Source: Solimonas sp036405815 (GTDB taxonomy: Bacteria; Pseudomonadota; Gammaproteobacteria; Nevskiales; Nevskiaceae). From it: 64,000 bases of DNA. The notes beneath the pieces are model-generated. The model did no database searches and was not told the origin of the DNA. It saw nothing but the letters and a program-made list of their open reading frames with translations. Location of the stretch: the NCBI GenBank assembly GCA_036405815.1, contig DASWWX010000034.1, positions 62,001 through 126,000 on the forward strand, written 5' to 3'. Below are positions 8,803 to 17,433 of this stretch, piece after piece. How positions within the stretch are numbered: the stretch's first letter is position 1; the number at the start of each line of letters is the position of its first letter. A program made the translations under genes and the position numbers.

Positions 8803-9455
8803 CAGTCTGCGCCCATGTTGAATTTGACCGTGTACTCACCCTTGGTCTCGACCGGCTTGCCGTCGACGACCTTGGGGCGGAAACGACCCTTGTAGGCGGC
8901 CGCCACGGCCGCGGACTCGAAATAGCCGCGCGGCTTGGCACTCTTGACACGCGCGCTCTTGACCGTGCCGTCAGGCCCCACCGTGATTTCCAGCAGCACC
9001 TCACCGCTGACGCCATCCAACGCCGCCTGGCGCGGATACTGCGGCGCGATACGCACCATCGCGATCAACTCGCCATCGCCGGCAATCGGCCCCGCAGCCG
9101 AGAAACTGCCGAGGAACGGGCCACCGCTGATGTTGGTACCGAGATTCAGGTTCGGCACCGTGAACTTGACCGGCGCTACGTCAGCCTTGCTGGCAGCCTG
9201 GACCTTGAGCTGCGGCGGCGGCGGCTGCTTCGGCGGCGGCGGCTTTTCCGGCTTCTGACGCTGACGGGTTTCCAGCTCCGTGGTGCGCTTCAAGCGCACG
9301 AAATCGATGGTGGCCAGCGTCTGAGTTTCGCCCGCGTGGTAGCGGCCGCCCTGGATCATCAGCTGCAACGTCGCGAACATCGTGAACGTGACCGCCAAGC
9401 CAATGACCAGCGGCTTGGCGAAACGCAGCGGCGAGGTGTGGACCTTGGTGCTCAT
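8802..9455 (-). CDS. tonB: TonB-family energy transducer
   Basis: A 217-residue protein with one N-terminal membrane anchor (about residues 13-36) and a Pro-rich periplasmic linker containing KPPPPKQPPPP (about 70-82). A C-terminal TonB domain begins at ELIAMVRIAPQYPRQAALDG and includes GEVLLEITVGPDGTVKSARV and the final beta strand. The YP box in the domain is the element that pairs with the TonB box of receptors. The membrane helix lacks the usual SxxxH motif of E. coli TonB, which fits the cluster's specialised ExbB/ExbD partners. The start overlaps the exbD stop by one base (TGATG). It would transmit proton-motive force from ExbB/ExbD to outer-membrane receptors such as the one at 18967-22221. 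Confidence 0.92.
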   Translation of the reverse strand: MSTKVHTSPLRFAKPLVIGLAVTFTMFATLQLMIQGGRYHAGETQTLATIDFVRLKRTTELETRQRQKPEKPPPPKQPPPPQLKVQAASKADVAPVKFTVPNLNLGTNISGGPFLGSFSAAGPIAGDGELIAMVRIAPQYPRQAALDGVSGEVLLEITVGPDGTVKSARVKSAKPRGYFESAAVAAAYKGRFRPKVVDGKPVETKGEYTVKFNMGAD

Positions 9456-9865
9456 CAGCCCCCCTGGCCCAGCGCAGCGATCGACACCGACTCGATGCCG
9501 CCGGCGCGGATCTGACTCATGACCTGCGTCAGCACACCGGCCTGCGACGCGGTATCCGCGATGATGACGACCGTGTCTTCCGGACGCTCGGCGTGCATGC
9601 GCTCGATCATCGGACGCACCTCACGCAGATCGACCTTGCGGCGGTCCATCCAGATCTCGCCGTTCGGGCGGATCGCGACCAGGATGTTGCCGGACTGCTT
9701 GTACTCCGCGGTCTCGGCTTCCGGCTTGGTGACCGTGATGCCGGCCTCCTTGATGAAGGAGGTCGTGATGATGAAGAAGATCAGCAGCGTCAGCACGAAA
9801 TCCAGCATCGGCGCCAGATCGATGCCGGTTTCTTCTGACAGCTCTACGTGTCGGCGTGAACGCAT
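9455..9865 (-). CDS. exbD: ExbD/TolR-family biopolymer transport protein (second of two)
   Basis: A 136-residue inner-membrane protein: short cytoplasmic N-terminus, one helix with the functional Asp (motif DLAPMLDFVLTLLIFFIIT near residues 17-35), and a periplasmic ExbD domain ending with SQIRAGGIESVSIA. The ATG at 9865 was chosen because it aligns with the neighbouring ExbD copy, and the 35 upstream codons lie within that gene. The membrane helix is almost identical in protein and DNA to that of the upstream exbD (see the repeat entries). It probably forms the proton-conducting stator with the ExbB-like proteins encoded just upstream. Confidence 0.92.
   Translation of the reverse strand: MRSRRHVELSEETGIDLAPMLDFVLTLLIFFIITTSFIKEAGITVTKPEAETAEYKQSGNILVAIRPNGEIWMDRRKVDLREVRPMIERMHAERPEDTVVIIADTASQAGVLTQVMSQIRAGGIESVSIAALGQGG
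9765..9829. repeat. 65-bp near-identical repeat, copy 1 (exbD helix)
   Basis: These 65 bases match 10186-10250 with one mismatch. They encode the conserved membrane helix in each of the two exbD genes. The surrounding parts of the genes are clearly diverged, so DNA identity this high suggests gene conversion or strong constraint on this helix. Confidence 0.85.
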
Positions 9866-9878
9866 CGGTAATTCCGGC

Positions 9879-10292
9879 TTATTTCGGCGCGCTGGCGGCG
9901 ATCGAGATGTTGTAGATGCCGCCCTGGCGCACCTGGTCCATGACCTGCACCAGAACGCCGGTCGGCGCATCGCCGTCGGACCCGATCACCACAACGTCAT
10001 CGGGACGCTGCGAGTGCAGGCGCTCGATGTTGGCGCGCACCGCCCGCAGATCCACCTGGCGGGTGCCGATGAAGATCGAGCCGTCGTTCTTGATCGAGAT
10101 CGCGATGCTGCCGGCTTCCTTGCTCTCGGCCGCCTTCGAGGCCGGCTGCGTCGCCGGAATCGCAACCTCTTTGACGAACACCGCGGTGATGATGAAGAAG
10201 ATCAGCAGCGTCAGCACGAAATCTAGCATCGGCGCCAGATCGATGCCGGTGTCGTGTCCGTGATCGGACTGCGAGTGGCGTTGAAGTCGCAT
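9879..10292 (-). CDS. exbD: ExbD/TolR-family biopolymer transport protein (first of two)
   Basis: A 137-residue paralogue of the next gene. It has the same architecture: about 16 polar residues rich in His, the DLAPMLDFVLTLLIFFIIT helix with the essential Asp, and a periplasmic domain ending with DQVRQGGIYNISIA. The gene sits 1 bp after the exbB-like gene and 13 bp before the second exbD. Tandem ExbD proteins are known in TonB systems of Xanthomonas and Vibrio, where one copy may be dispensable for iron uptake. Here both copies keep the membrane Asp and the predicted fold, so both are likely functional. Confidence 0.92.
   Translation of the reverse strand: MRLQRHSQSDHGHDTGIDLAPMLDFVLTLLIFFIITAVFVKEVAIPATQPASKAAESKEAGSIAISIKNDGSIFIGTRQVDLRAVRANIERLHSQRPDDVVVIGSDGDAPTGVLVQVMDQVRQGGIYNISIAASAPK
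10186..10250. repeat. 65-bp near-identical repeat, copy 2 (exbD helix)
   Basis: Partner of 9765-9829, in direct orientation 421 bp away, with one base difference. Recombination between the copies would produce a single chimeric exbD because both lie at the same codon position in their genes. Confidence 0.85.
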
Positions 10293-10293
10293 G

Positions 10294-10818
10294 TCAGTAG
10301 GTGAACTTGTCTGCGAGCCGCTCGGTTTCCACGCGGATGCGCGCCACGAAGCGGTTGACCGGGAACAGGCCGGAGATGCTGACCGCCAGGCCGCTCATCG
10401 TGCAGACCATGGCCTCGGACACGCCGTCCGCCATGGTACGAGCGTCGGCCGAACCGCGCGCCGCCATCGAGTCGAACACGCTCAACATGCCGCTGACCGT
10501 TCCTAGCAGACCGAGCAACGGCGCCAGCGGGACCAGCACGCGCAGCAACTGCATGTTGTTGTTCATCGCGTTGTTGAGCCGCGAGATCATCGTGCGACGG
10601 ATCTGGCGTGCCATCCACGAATGACGATCGCTGCGCCCATTCCATTCGCCCAGCAGCGCATCGGCCTGCTGCGGCAACTCGTGACGGAAGAACCAGTACC
10701 GCTCGAGGATCAGCATCCACATGACGACGCATGAGATGAAGATCCAGACCACCACCGGCCCACCCGCCTCGATGAGGCGGTTGAGCGCGATGAACGGCGC
10801 GAGCAGGAAATCAAGCAC
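10294..10818 (-). CDS. exbB: MotA/TolQ/ExbB proton channel family protein (short form)
   Basis: A 174-residue inner-membrane protein. It has a first helix near residues 18-40 (GPVVVWIFISCVVMWMLILE), a cytoplasmic loop, and the two C-terminal helices with the family signature LAPLLGLLGTVSGML and DGVSEAMVCTMSGLAVSISG. The length is typical of TonB2-type ExbB. Its start overlaps the end of the long ExbB-like gene by 8 bp and its stop is 1 bp from exbD, consistent with one polycistronic message. It should form the pentameric stator channel with ExbD. Confidence 0.92.
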   Translation of the reverse strand: MLDFLLAPFIALNRLIEAGGPVVVWIFISCVVMWMLILERYWFFRHELPQQADALLGEWNGRSDRHSWMARQIRRTMISRLNNAMNNNMQLLRVLVPLAPLLGLLGTVSGMLSVFDSMAARGSADARTMADGVSEAMVCTMSGLAVSISGLFPVNRFVARIRVETERLADKFTY

Positions 10819-12178
10819 GGCGCTTGGCCTCGAGGCGCTCGGCCAGCAGGCCGGTGCTCTGCTCGTCCAGGATCTGCACCACTTGGCGCGAACGGGCCTG
10901 CAGCGCCGCGTTCATGAACAGCAGCGGCACGGCGACGCCCAGACCCAGCACCGTCGCGATCATGGCCTGCGAGATACCCGCGGCCATCAGCTTGGGATCA
11001 CCCGAGCCGGACTCGGTGATGCTCTGGAAGGTGATGATCATGCCGACGACGGTACCGACCAGGCCGAGCAGCGGACCGGCGGCGACCGCGAGTCGAAGGA
11101 ACGACTGGAAGCGCTCCAGCACCGGCACTTCGCGCAGCACCGCTTCGGAGATGCGCAGTTCGACGATTTCGGCGTCCTGCTCCATCTTCGCGGCATCACC
11201 CTTGAACGTGGCGAGCACGCGGCCCAGCGGATTGTCCTGCGACGGACGGTCGAGGTCGTTGAGCTGGCGGCGCACGCGCGCGGCGACGCCGGTCAGGAAC
11301 ACGAACTGATAGATCGCCACGGCGGCGCCAATGATGCCGACGGCGATGATGACGATACCGACCAGATGGCCCTGACGGATGCGGTCGATCCAGCCCGGGC
11401 GCTGCACGTACAGCGACAGCAGCACACCGCGGCTCGGATCGACGACCATCTTCTCGTAACCCGAGGTGGCTTCTTCCAGGTTGCGGGCATAGCGCGGATA
11501 CGGCGAGTCGAGCTGACGCGACATCTCAGCAAACGCGCGCTGGCTCGGCAGATAGGACAGGAAGTGTCCGTCGCTGACCGCCGTGAACGGGCCGATGCGC
11601 ACCACCGAGTGCTGCGCGGTCTCGCCGTCGCCCGACACCAGATTGGCCTTGAACTTCACGACCTTGCCGGTCTCCGTGGCTTCCCGCTGCATCTCGAACC
11701 AGAAGCGCTCGAGATCGTCGATCGATGGCAGATCCTTGGTGCCGGCCAGGCGCTGGGCGAACTCGGTGCGGTCCGGGAACTGCGCGCTCAAAATCGAGTT
11801 CTGCGCCACCGACGAGAAGTCGCCAGCAACCTGACGCACGACGCCGAACATTTCGCCGAGGTTGCCGGCCTTCGCATCGAGGGCCGTTTGCAGTTCCGTC
11901 AGCTTGCGCTCGTTGGCATCGAACTGCGCCGACAGCGAGTTGGCGCGCGCTTCCTGCTGCGCCCGCAGGCCCTTGGCCTCGGCGAGCAGACGCACCTGCT
12001 GGTCGCGCTCCTGCTGGAACTTGGTGACGCGGGCCTGATTCTCGCGGGCCTCGGCGGCACGCGCGTTACGCGTCTGATCGAGAAGCTGGTCGAGATTGGT
12101 GGCAGCCGACAGCGCCAACGGCGCGGCCAGACCGGCAACCAGGACCAGACCACAGAGGCGTTTGACGTGGGCGCTCAT
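10811..12178 (-). CDS. MotA/TolQ/ExbB family protein with long periplasmic extension (TtpC-like)
   Basis: A 455-residue protein. After a signal peptide (about residues 1-25) comes a region of about 240 residues with coiled-coil character at 40-110 (many Gln, Glu, Arg and Ala heptads) and a globular part. A membrane helix lies near 260-285 (LVGIVIIAVGIIGAAVAIYQ). The C-terminal ExbB core contains AAGPLLGLVGTVVGMIITFQ and AGISQAMIATVLGLGVAVPL. This is the layout of TtpC, the extra component required by Vibrio TonB2 systems. The ATG follows directly on the DUF3450 stop (TAA then ATG). It probably links the stator to a periplasmic partner. Confidence 0.9.
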   Translation of the reverse strand: MSAHVKRLCGLVLVAGLAAPLALSAATNLDQLLDQTRNARAAEARENQARVTKFQQERDQQVRLLAEAKGLRAQQEARANSLSAQFDANERKLTELQTALDAKAGNLGEMFGVVRQVAGDFSSVAQNSILSAQFPDRTEFAQRLAGTKDLPSIDDLERFWFEMQREATETGKVVKFKANLVSGDGETAQHSVVRIGPFTAVSDGHFLSYLPSQRAFAEMSRQLDSPYPRYARNLEEATSGYEKMVVDPSRGVLLSLYVQRPGWIDRIRQGHLVGIVIIAVGIIGAAVAIYQFVFLTGVAARVRRQLNDLDRPSQDNPLGRVLATFKGDAAKMEQDAEIVELRISEAVLREVPVLERFQSFLRLAVAAGPLLGLVGTVVGMIITFQSITESGSGDPKLMAAGISQAMIATVLGLGVAVPLLFMNAALQARSRQVVQILDEQSTGLLAERLEAKRRA

Positions 12179-12952
12179 TTAGTTCGCCTCCTTCGGCGCG
12201 GCGACAGGCACGGTAATCAGATCGGGGGCGCCTTCCTTCTTGGCGACCTTGATCGCACGGCGCAGGGCACTGCGGTAGCTGTTGTCTTCCTTCCAGGCCT
12301 TGGCCTCGGCATCCCAGTAGCCGACGCTCTTGCCGTCCAGCGTCTGGTACAGCAGGGCGACGCGGCCGACGCGCAGGAACTGCATGGTGCGGTCGTCGAC
12401 GCGGCCTTCGTAGGCTTCGATCGTACGGCCGTATTCCATTTCGATCTGGTAGGCCTCGACGATGCGGCGGTACTTCTCGGCGATGGAGACATCGGCGCGC
12501 GCCATCATTTCCTTGAGACTGAGGATGCGCTTGCTGCGTTCGTCGGCCAGGAACGGCACGTCGAGCTGCACGAACTGATCCAGGGTATCCAGCATCTTCT
12601 GCAGCAGCGGCACGATCTCGCGGCTGGTCGTCTCGATGTCCTTGAGCTGCTGCTGCATGCGGCCCATCTCGTCGACCTGCGACTTGAGCTGCTGCGCCAA
12701 CTGTTCGTTGTAGCGCTTGAGACTCTCGGTCTCCTGCAGCACGGCGCGATACTCGCCGACCGCCGAGCGCGTCTCGTTGTCGAGCTTGTCGATCGTCTGC
12801 TGGGTCTGCTGGGCGGCCTGTTCGGTGGCCACCTGCTCATTGATCGCACGGCCGACCGTGCCGGACTGGGCGTAAGCAGCCGCCGTCACCAGCAGAGCTG
12901 CGGTCGCCCAGCCGCCGCGCGTCGCGGCTGCGGCAAACAGGCTTTTCGACAT
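12179..12952 (-). CDS. DUF3450 periplasmic coiled-coil protein, first gene of the TonB operon
   Basis: A 257-residue exported protein. The signal peptide runs to about residue 30 (LLVTAAAYAQ). Residues 35-110 form a heptad-rich coiled coil with many Gln and Glu, and the C-terminal half contains the family block VDDRTMQFLRVGRVALLYQT and YWDAEAKAWK. DUF3450 genes regularly open TtpC-ExbB-ExbD-TonB-TPR clusters, so the assignment rests on both sequence and context. The ATG at 12952 is preceded by AAGGA 10 nt upstream, inside an AAGGATCCTT palindrome; the longer in-frame extension to 13123 has no such support. Likely periplasmic scaffold for the stator; function not demonstrated as far as I know. 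Confidence 0.88.
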   Translation of the reverse strand: MSKSLFAAAATRGGWATAALLVTAAAYAQSGTVGRAINEQVATEQAAQQTQQTIDKLDNETRSAVGEYRAVLQETESLKRYNEQLAQQLKSQVDEMGRMQQQLKDIETTSREIVPLLQKMLDTLDQFVQLDVPFLADERSKRILSLKEMMARADVSIAEKYRRIVEAYQIEMEYGRTIEAYEGRVDDRTMQFLRVGRVALLYQTLDGKSVGYWDAEAKAWKEDNSYRSALRRAIKVAKKEGAPDLITVPVAAPKEAN

Positions 12953-13204
12953 AACTGAAGGATCCTTATGTATGAACGAATTACTGACGCGGCACGGCAA
13001 ACAAAATACGTTCCCGAGCCGCAGGCCGGCGATGGTAGCACTAAAGAATTTGACGGGAACACGGGGTTTCCCCCAAGCCTGAAACGCCGCGATCAGGCAC
13101 GTTCCCTGACCTCTCGGCAGCAAAAAACGCGCCGATCACATCTGAACTTTCCCGATCGCTGCACGGTCGGCTGGACGTTCATCTCACGGCCACAGGGGAG
13201 CCCC

Positions 13205-15010
13205 ATGAACCTGCGTCTCAGCATCGCGATCCTGACGATCGCCCTCGGCGCCTGCGCACAGACGCCGAAACAAGCAGTGCCCGCCAGCCCCGCGCCCGGC
13301 GACAGTGCCGCCGCCTCGACGGCGCTCAACCGGTTGTTCTCCGAATACTGGGAGGCCGCACTGGCGCTGAACCCGCTGGGCGCGACCTACGTCGGCGACA
13401 ACCGCTACAACGACCTGCTGCCGAATACGTTCGGGCCGGAATTCCGCACCCGGGAAGAGGCCTTCGAACGCGCGTGGCTGGCGCGGATCGAGGCCGTGGA
13501 CCCGGCACCGCTGGCCGCGCAGGACCGCCTGAGCATCGAGATCTTCAAGCGCGATCTGCGCACCGACCTCGACGCCCGACGCTTCCCCGGCTACCTGCTG
13601 CCGATCAACCAGTTCTACAGCATGCCCAACCAGCTCGCGCAGCTCGGTTCGGGTACCTCGGCGCAGCCCTTCAAGACCGTGCAGGACTACGAGAACTGGC
13701 TGAAGCGCGCGGGCAAGATTCCGGCGCTGTTCGAGCAGATGATCGTCAACATGCGCGAAGGCGTGACCGCCGGCGTGGTCCAGCCGCGCGTGCTGATCGA
13801 GAAGGTTGTGCCGCAGCTCGATGCACTGATCCACGCCGATCCGGCACAGACCCTGTTCTTCCGGCCGGTCGCCTCGTTCCCGGACACCGTGCCGGCCGCC
13901 GAACAGGCGCGCCTGCGCGAGGCCTATCGCACGCTGATCCAGAAACAGCTGATGCCGGCCTACATCGGCCTGCGCGACTTCATCCGCGACGAGTACCTGC
14001 CCAGGACCCGCGACAGCGTGGGTCTGGACGCGCTGCCCAATGGCGCGGAGTGGTATGCCTATAACGTGCGCCGGCTGACGACGACCGACCTGACGCCGGC
14101 ACAGATTCACCAGATCGGCCTCGACGAAGTGGCGCGCATCCATGCCGAGATGCGCAAGGTCATCGCCGCGCTCGGCTTCCAGGGCGATCTGCAGGCATTC
14201 TTCCGCTTCCTCGGCACCGATCCGCGCTTCAAGTGGGACACCGAAGCGCAATTGCTGGCCGACTACAACAGCCTGCGCGGCAGGGTCGAGCAAGGCGCCC
14301 AGCGCCTGTTCTCGGTGATGCCGAAGGCGGACTTCGAGATCCGGCCGGTCGAAGCGTTCCGCGCCAAGTCCGCGGCCGGCGGCTCGTACATGCGCCCGAG
14401 CGAAGACGGCACCCGCCCGGGCATCTTCTACGTCAACACCTACGACCTGCCCTCGCGCAAGACCTGGGATATGGAAGACCTGTTCCTGCACGAGGCGATT
14501 CCCGGCCACCATTTCCAAATCGCGCTGCAGCAGGAGCTGCAGGGCATCCCGGCGTTCCGCCGCTTCGGCAGCTTCACCGCCTTCATCGAGGGCTGGGGCC
14601 TGTATGCCGAGTCGCTGGGCAAGGAGATCGGCATCTACACCGATCCCTACCAGTACTTCGGCTACCTGCAGAACGAGCTGTGGCGTGCGATCCGCCTGGT
14701 CGTCGACACCGGCCTGCATAGCAAGCACTGGTCGCGCCAGCAGGTCATCGACTACATGCTCGCCAACTCCGCCGAGAGCCAGACGCAGGCGATCGCCGAA
14801 GCCGAACGCTACATGGCGATCCCCGGCCAGGCACTGGCCTACAAGATCGGCGAGCTGAAGATCAAGGCACTGCGCGCCCGCGCCGAACGCGAACTGGGCC
14901 CGCGATTCGACATCCGCGGCTTCCATGCCGAAGTCCTGCAGGATGGCGCGGTGCCGCTGGACGTGCTCGAAGACAAGATCGCACGCTGGATCGCATCGCA
15001 GCAGGGCTGA
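13205..15010 (+). CDS. DUF885 family lipoprotein, putative zinc-dependent peptidase
   Basis: A 601-residue protein. The start at 13205 gives a lipoprotein signal peptide with lipobox LGAC (Cys at about residue 17) and is preceded by AGGGGAG; the same frame is open upstream but that part has no signal features. The DUF885 hallmark HEAIPGHHFQ lies near residue 432 and resembles a metal-binding HExxH site. It is followed by FIEGWGLYAESLG, whose Glu residues probably complete the site. These proteins are predicted membrane-anchored metallopeptidases of the M3/M32-like superfamily. The gene is divergent from the TonB operon across 252 bp and stands alone. Cellular location is likely the periplasmic face of the outer or inner membrane. 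Confidence 0.88.
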   Translation: MNLRLSIAILTIALGACAQTPKQAVPASPAPGDSAAASTALNRLFSEYWEAALALNPLGATYVGDNRYNDLLPNTFGPEFRTREEAFERAWLARIEAVDPAPLAAQDRLSIEIFKRDLRTDLDARRFPGYLLPINQFYSMPNQLAQLGSGTSAQPFKTVQDYENWLKRAGKIPALFEQMIVNMREGVTAGVVQPRVLIEKVVPQLDALIHADPAQTLFFRPVASFPDTVPAAEQARLREAYRTLIQKQLMPAYIGLRDFIRDEYLPRTRDSVGLDALPNGAEWYAYNVRRLTTTDLTPAQIHQIGLDEVARIHAEMRKVIAALGFQGDLQAFFRFLGTDPRFKWDTEAQLLADYNSLRGRVEQGAQRLFSVMPKADFEIRPVEAFRAKSAAGGSYMRPSEDGTRPGIFYVNTYDLPSRKTWDMEDLFLHEAIPGHHFQIALQQELQGIPAFRRFGSFTAFIEGWGLYAESLGKEIGIYTDPYQYFGYLQNELWRAIRLVVDTGLHSKHWSRQQVIDYMLANSAESQTQAIAEAERYMAIPGQALAYKIGELKIKALRARAERELGPRFDIRGFHAEVLQDGAVPLDVLEDKIARWIASQQG

Positions 15011-15062
15011 ACCTCGCCGGCCCACGGGGCGGCGGCCGGGTCTCGTTTAGCATCACGGGACC

Positions 15063-16091
15063 ATGGCCGCCGACAGCCTGTTCACCCAGCCCGCCTATCT
15101 GGAGCCGCTGATCGACAGCGGCTGCGTCGGTCCCGAGACCGGCTGGACGCCGCTGGCGCCACCGGGGGTGTATCGGAAGGCCCACTCCTGGGGTGAGTTC
15201 GTGTTCGACCATGCCTTCGCCGAGGCGTACGCACGGCACGGGCTGGACTACTACCCCAAGCTCACGGTCTGCACGCCCTTCACGCCGGTGCCGGCGTCAC
15301 GGGTGGCGAGCCGCGAACAGGCCGGCGCGCTGCAGGCGCTCGCCACCGAGCAGGCCGCGTCCGGCGTGCATGCATTGTTCCTGCCCGAGCAGGAGGCGCG
15401 ACAGCTCGAGCAGGCCGGCTGGCTGCGTCGCGAACAGGCGCGCTACGTCTGGCGCCAGCGCGGCCACGCGGACTTCGACGGCTTCCTCGCAGCGCTGAAT
15501 CACAAGCGCCGCAAGAACATCCGACACGAGCGTCGCCAGATCGCCGAGGCCGGTTATCGCATCGAGTGGCGCCGTGCTGCCGAGCTGGATGCCGCTTTGT
15601 GGACGCGCGTGTTCGCCCACTACGTCGATACCTACCGCGCGCGCGGCATGGCCCCCTATCTGAATCTGGATTGCCTGCGGCGCTGGGCGCGCGTTTTTCC
15701 GGAGGCCTTCTGGTTCTGCCTCGCGTTCCACGGCGACGACTGCGTGGCGATGGCCTGGTACTTCGAGGATGGGGATCGGCTCTGCGGCCGGCACTGGGGC
15801 AGCGACGGCGGCCACGCCCTGCTCCACTTCGAGCTGTGCTGCTACCAGGGCATTGCGCGCGCGATCGAACGTGGCCTGTCGCTGTTCGACGCCGGCGTGC
15901 AGGGCACGCACAAGCTGCTGCGTGGCTTCGATGCCGAACGCAGCCACTCCGCTCATTGGTTCGCACACGAGGGTTTTCGCGAGGCCATCGGCCGCTATCT
16001 GCAGCGGGAGCGCATCGCGATCGGCGACGAGGTCTCGGCGCTGGCCGCGCACAGCGGCTACCGCCACGTCGCGATCGATGAGCCGGACTGA
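15063..16091 (+). CDS. FemAB/GNAT-like peptidoglycan biosynthesis family protein (COG3146)
   Basis: A 342-residue protein with the family blocks HSWGEFVFDHAFAEAYARHG, YYPKLTVCTPFTPV, LNHKRRKNIRHERRQI, HYVDTYRARGMAPYLNLDCL and GVQGTHKLLRGF. COG3146 proteins have two tandem GNAT-like folds related to the FemX/FemAB acyltransferases. They are predicted to transfer aminoacyl or acyl groups, though the reaction is unproven. From memory the family is usually about 370-390 residues. Here the segment between GWTPLAPPG and the HSWGEFVFD block looks about 15-20 residues short, possibly a small in-frame deletion in a loop. It is convergent with fabH, with 20 bp between stops. Confidence 0.8.
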   Translation: MAADSLFTQPAYLEPLIDSGCVGPETGWTPLAPPGVYRKAHSWGEFVFDHAFAEAYARHGLDYYPKLTVCTPFTPVPASRVASREQAGALQALATEQAASGVHALFLPEQEARQLEQAGWLRREQARYVWRQRGHADFDGFLAALNHKRRKNIRHERRQIAEAGYRIEWRRAAELDAALWTRVFAHYVDTYRARGMAPYLNLDCLRRWARVFPEAFWFCLAFHGDDCVAMAWYFEDGDRLCGRHWGSDGGHALLHFELCCYQGIARAIERGLSLFDAGVQGTHKLLRGFDAERSHSAHWFAHEGFREAIGRYLQRERIAIGDEVSALAAHSGYRHVAIDEPD

Positions 16092-16111
16092 AAACCGTCG
16101 ACGCCGCGCCA

Positions 16112-17071
16112 CTACCAGCGCAGCAGCACCGACCCCCAGGTCATGCCGCCACCCACGCCTTCGAGCAGCACCAGATGGCCGTTGCGGATGCGCCCATCGC
16201 GCACCGCCTTGTCCAGCGCCAGCGGCACCGAGGCGGCGGAGGTATTGCCGTGGTGCGCGACCGTCGTCACCACACGCTCACGCGGCACTCCCATCTTGTC
16301 GGCGGTGGCGTTGATGATGCGCAGGTTGGCCTGGTGCGGCACGAACCAGTCCAGATCGCCGCCCTGAAAGCCGTTATGTTCCAGCGCCTCGCGCAAGCAC
16401 TCGGCGAGCACGCGTACCGCGGTCTTGAACACCGCCTGGCCGTCCATCTCGACGAAGGGATTGCCGTGCACCGCGCCATTGGAGATCCCGCCAGCCACGC
16501 GCAGGATATGGCCGAGGCTGCCGTCCGCATGCAGGTGGCTGGAGTAGAGCCCCGGCGTTTCCGATGCCTTGATGACCACCGCGCCGGCCCCGTCACCGAA
16601 CAGCACGCAGGTGCGCCGATCGTTCCAGTCGAGCAGTCGCGAGAACACCTCGGCGCCGACCACCAGCGCGCAGCGGTGCGCACCACTGGCAACGAACTTG
16701 TCCGCCGTGGCCAGCGCGTAGATGAACCCGGTGCACACGGCCTGCACGTCGAAGGCCGCGCCGCGCTTCACACCCAGCCGCGCCTGAACCAGGCAGGCAG
16801 TGGACGGGAACACCATGTCCGGCGTGGTGGTGGCGACGATGATGAGGTCGATGTCATCGGCGGTGACATCCGCCGCCTGCATCGCCGCCTGTGCAGCCTT
16901 GAACGCCAGATCACTGGTCATCTCGCCATCGGCGGCGACATGACGCGCCTGGATGCCGGTGCGCGCGACGATCCATTCGTCGGTGGTGTCGATACGGGAC
17001 TGCAACTCGTGGTTGGTCACCACGCGTTCCGGCAGGTAACTGCCGGTGCCGAGAATACGGGAGTACGCCAT
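16112..17071 (-). CDS. fabH: 3-oxoacyl-[acyl-carrier-protein] synthase III (FabH)
   Basis: A 319-residue condensing enzyme that starts fatty-acid synthesis by joining acetyl-CoA (or a branched acyl-CoA) to malonyl-ACP. The catalytic triad is intact: Cys113 in FDVQAVCTGF, His246 in VPHQANLRI and Asn276 in HHGNTSAAS. The C-terminal motif EGVGGGMTWGSVLLRW and the length match E. coli FabH. It is not in a plsX-fabH-fabD-fabG-acpP cluster, since neighbours are slyX and a FemAB-like gene, so this may be a stand-alone or second FabH; only the rest of the genome can tell. Cytoplasmic. Confidence 0.95.
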   Translation of the reverse strand: MAYSRILGTGSYLPERVVTNHELQSRIDTTDEWIVARTGIQARHVAADGEMTSDLAFKAAQAAMQAADVTADDIDLIIVATTTPDMVFPSTACLVQARLGVKRGAAFDVQAVCTGFIYALATADKFVASGAHRCALVVGAEVFSRLLDWNDRRTCVLFGDGAGAVVIKASETPGLYSSHLHADGSLGHILRVAGGISNGAVHGNPFVEMDGQAVFKTAVRVLAECLREALEHNGFQGGDLDWFVPHQANLRIINATADKMGVPRERVVTTVAHHGNTSAASVPLALDKAVRDGRIRNGHLVLLEGVGGGMTWGSVLLRW

Positions 17072-17162
17072 AGCGATCGCAGATTACCCGATGGGTACGT
17101 CTGGCCCTCGTCCGATCCCGGTAGGCCGCTGCCGCGACACGAACCGGCCGCGATGCAGGCTT

Positions 17163-17375
17163 CTAGTAATGCGGTGGCACCTCATCGGCCAGCGTGCCCT
17201 TGAACCCGCCCTCACCCGCCTGCTGAATCACGCGCTCGGCCAGCTGTCGGCAGATCTGTTCCAGGCGCTCGATCCGTTCCTGTTGCGCCGTGACCACATC
17301 GTTGAGCACCCGCAGCGTTTCTTCCTGGAAAGCGAGCTTGGTTTCCAGCGCCACCAGACGGTCGTCATCGTTCAT
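17163..17375 (-). CDS. slyX: SlyX family protein
   Basis: A 70-residue protein that is mainly one amphipathic coiled coil: RLVALETKLAFQEETLRVLN followed by QQERIERLEQICRQLAERV, and ending with the family motif ADEVPPHY. Length and C-terminal PPHY are diagnostic of SlyX. The function is unknown. It lies upstream of fabH in the same direction with a 91-bp gap. Confidence 0.92.
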   Translation of the reverse strand: MNDDDRLVALETKLAFQEETLRVLNDVVTAQQERIERLEQICRQLAERVIQQAGEGGFKGTLADEVPPHY

Positions 17376-17433
17376 GGCGACAGCTTACGACAGAGTCCGC
17401 CCCGCGCCATGCGCACCACCCGCCACAACCCCA

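Noticed and set aside
10721..12958. 745-codon plus-strand frame across the TonB operon
   Set aside because: It crosses several genes on the other strand that are well supported by motifs and coupling.
13184..15025. 613-codon minus-strand frame over the DUF885 gene
   Set aside because: The opposite strand has the HEAIPGHH metallopeptidase motif and a lipobox; this is a mirror frame.
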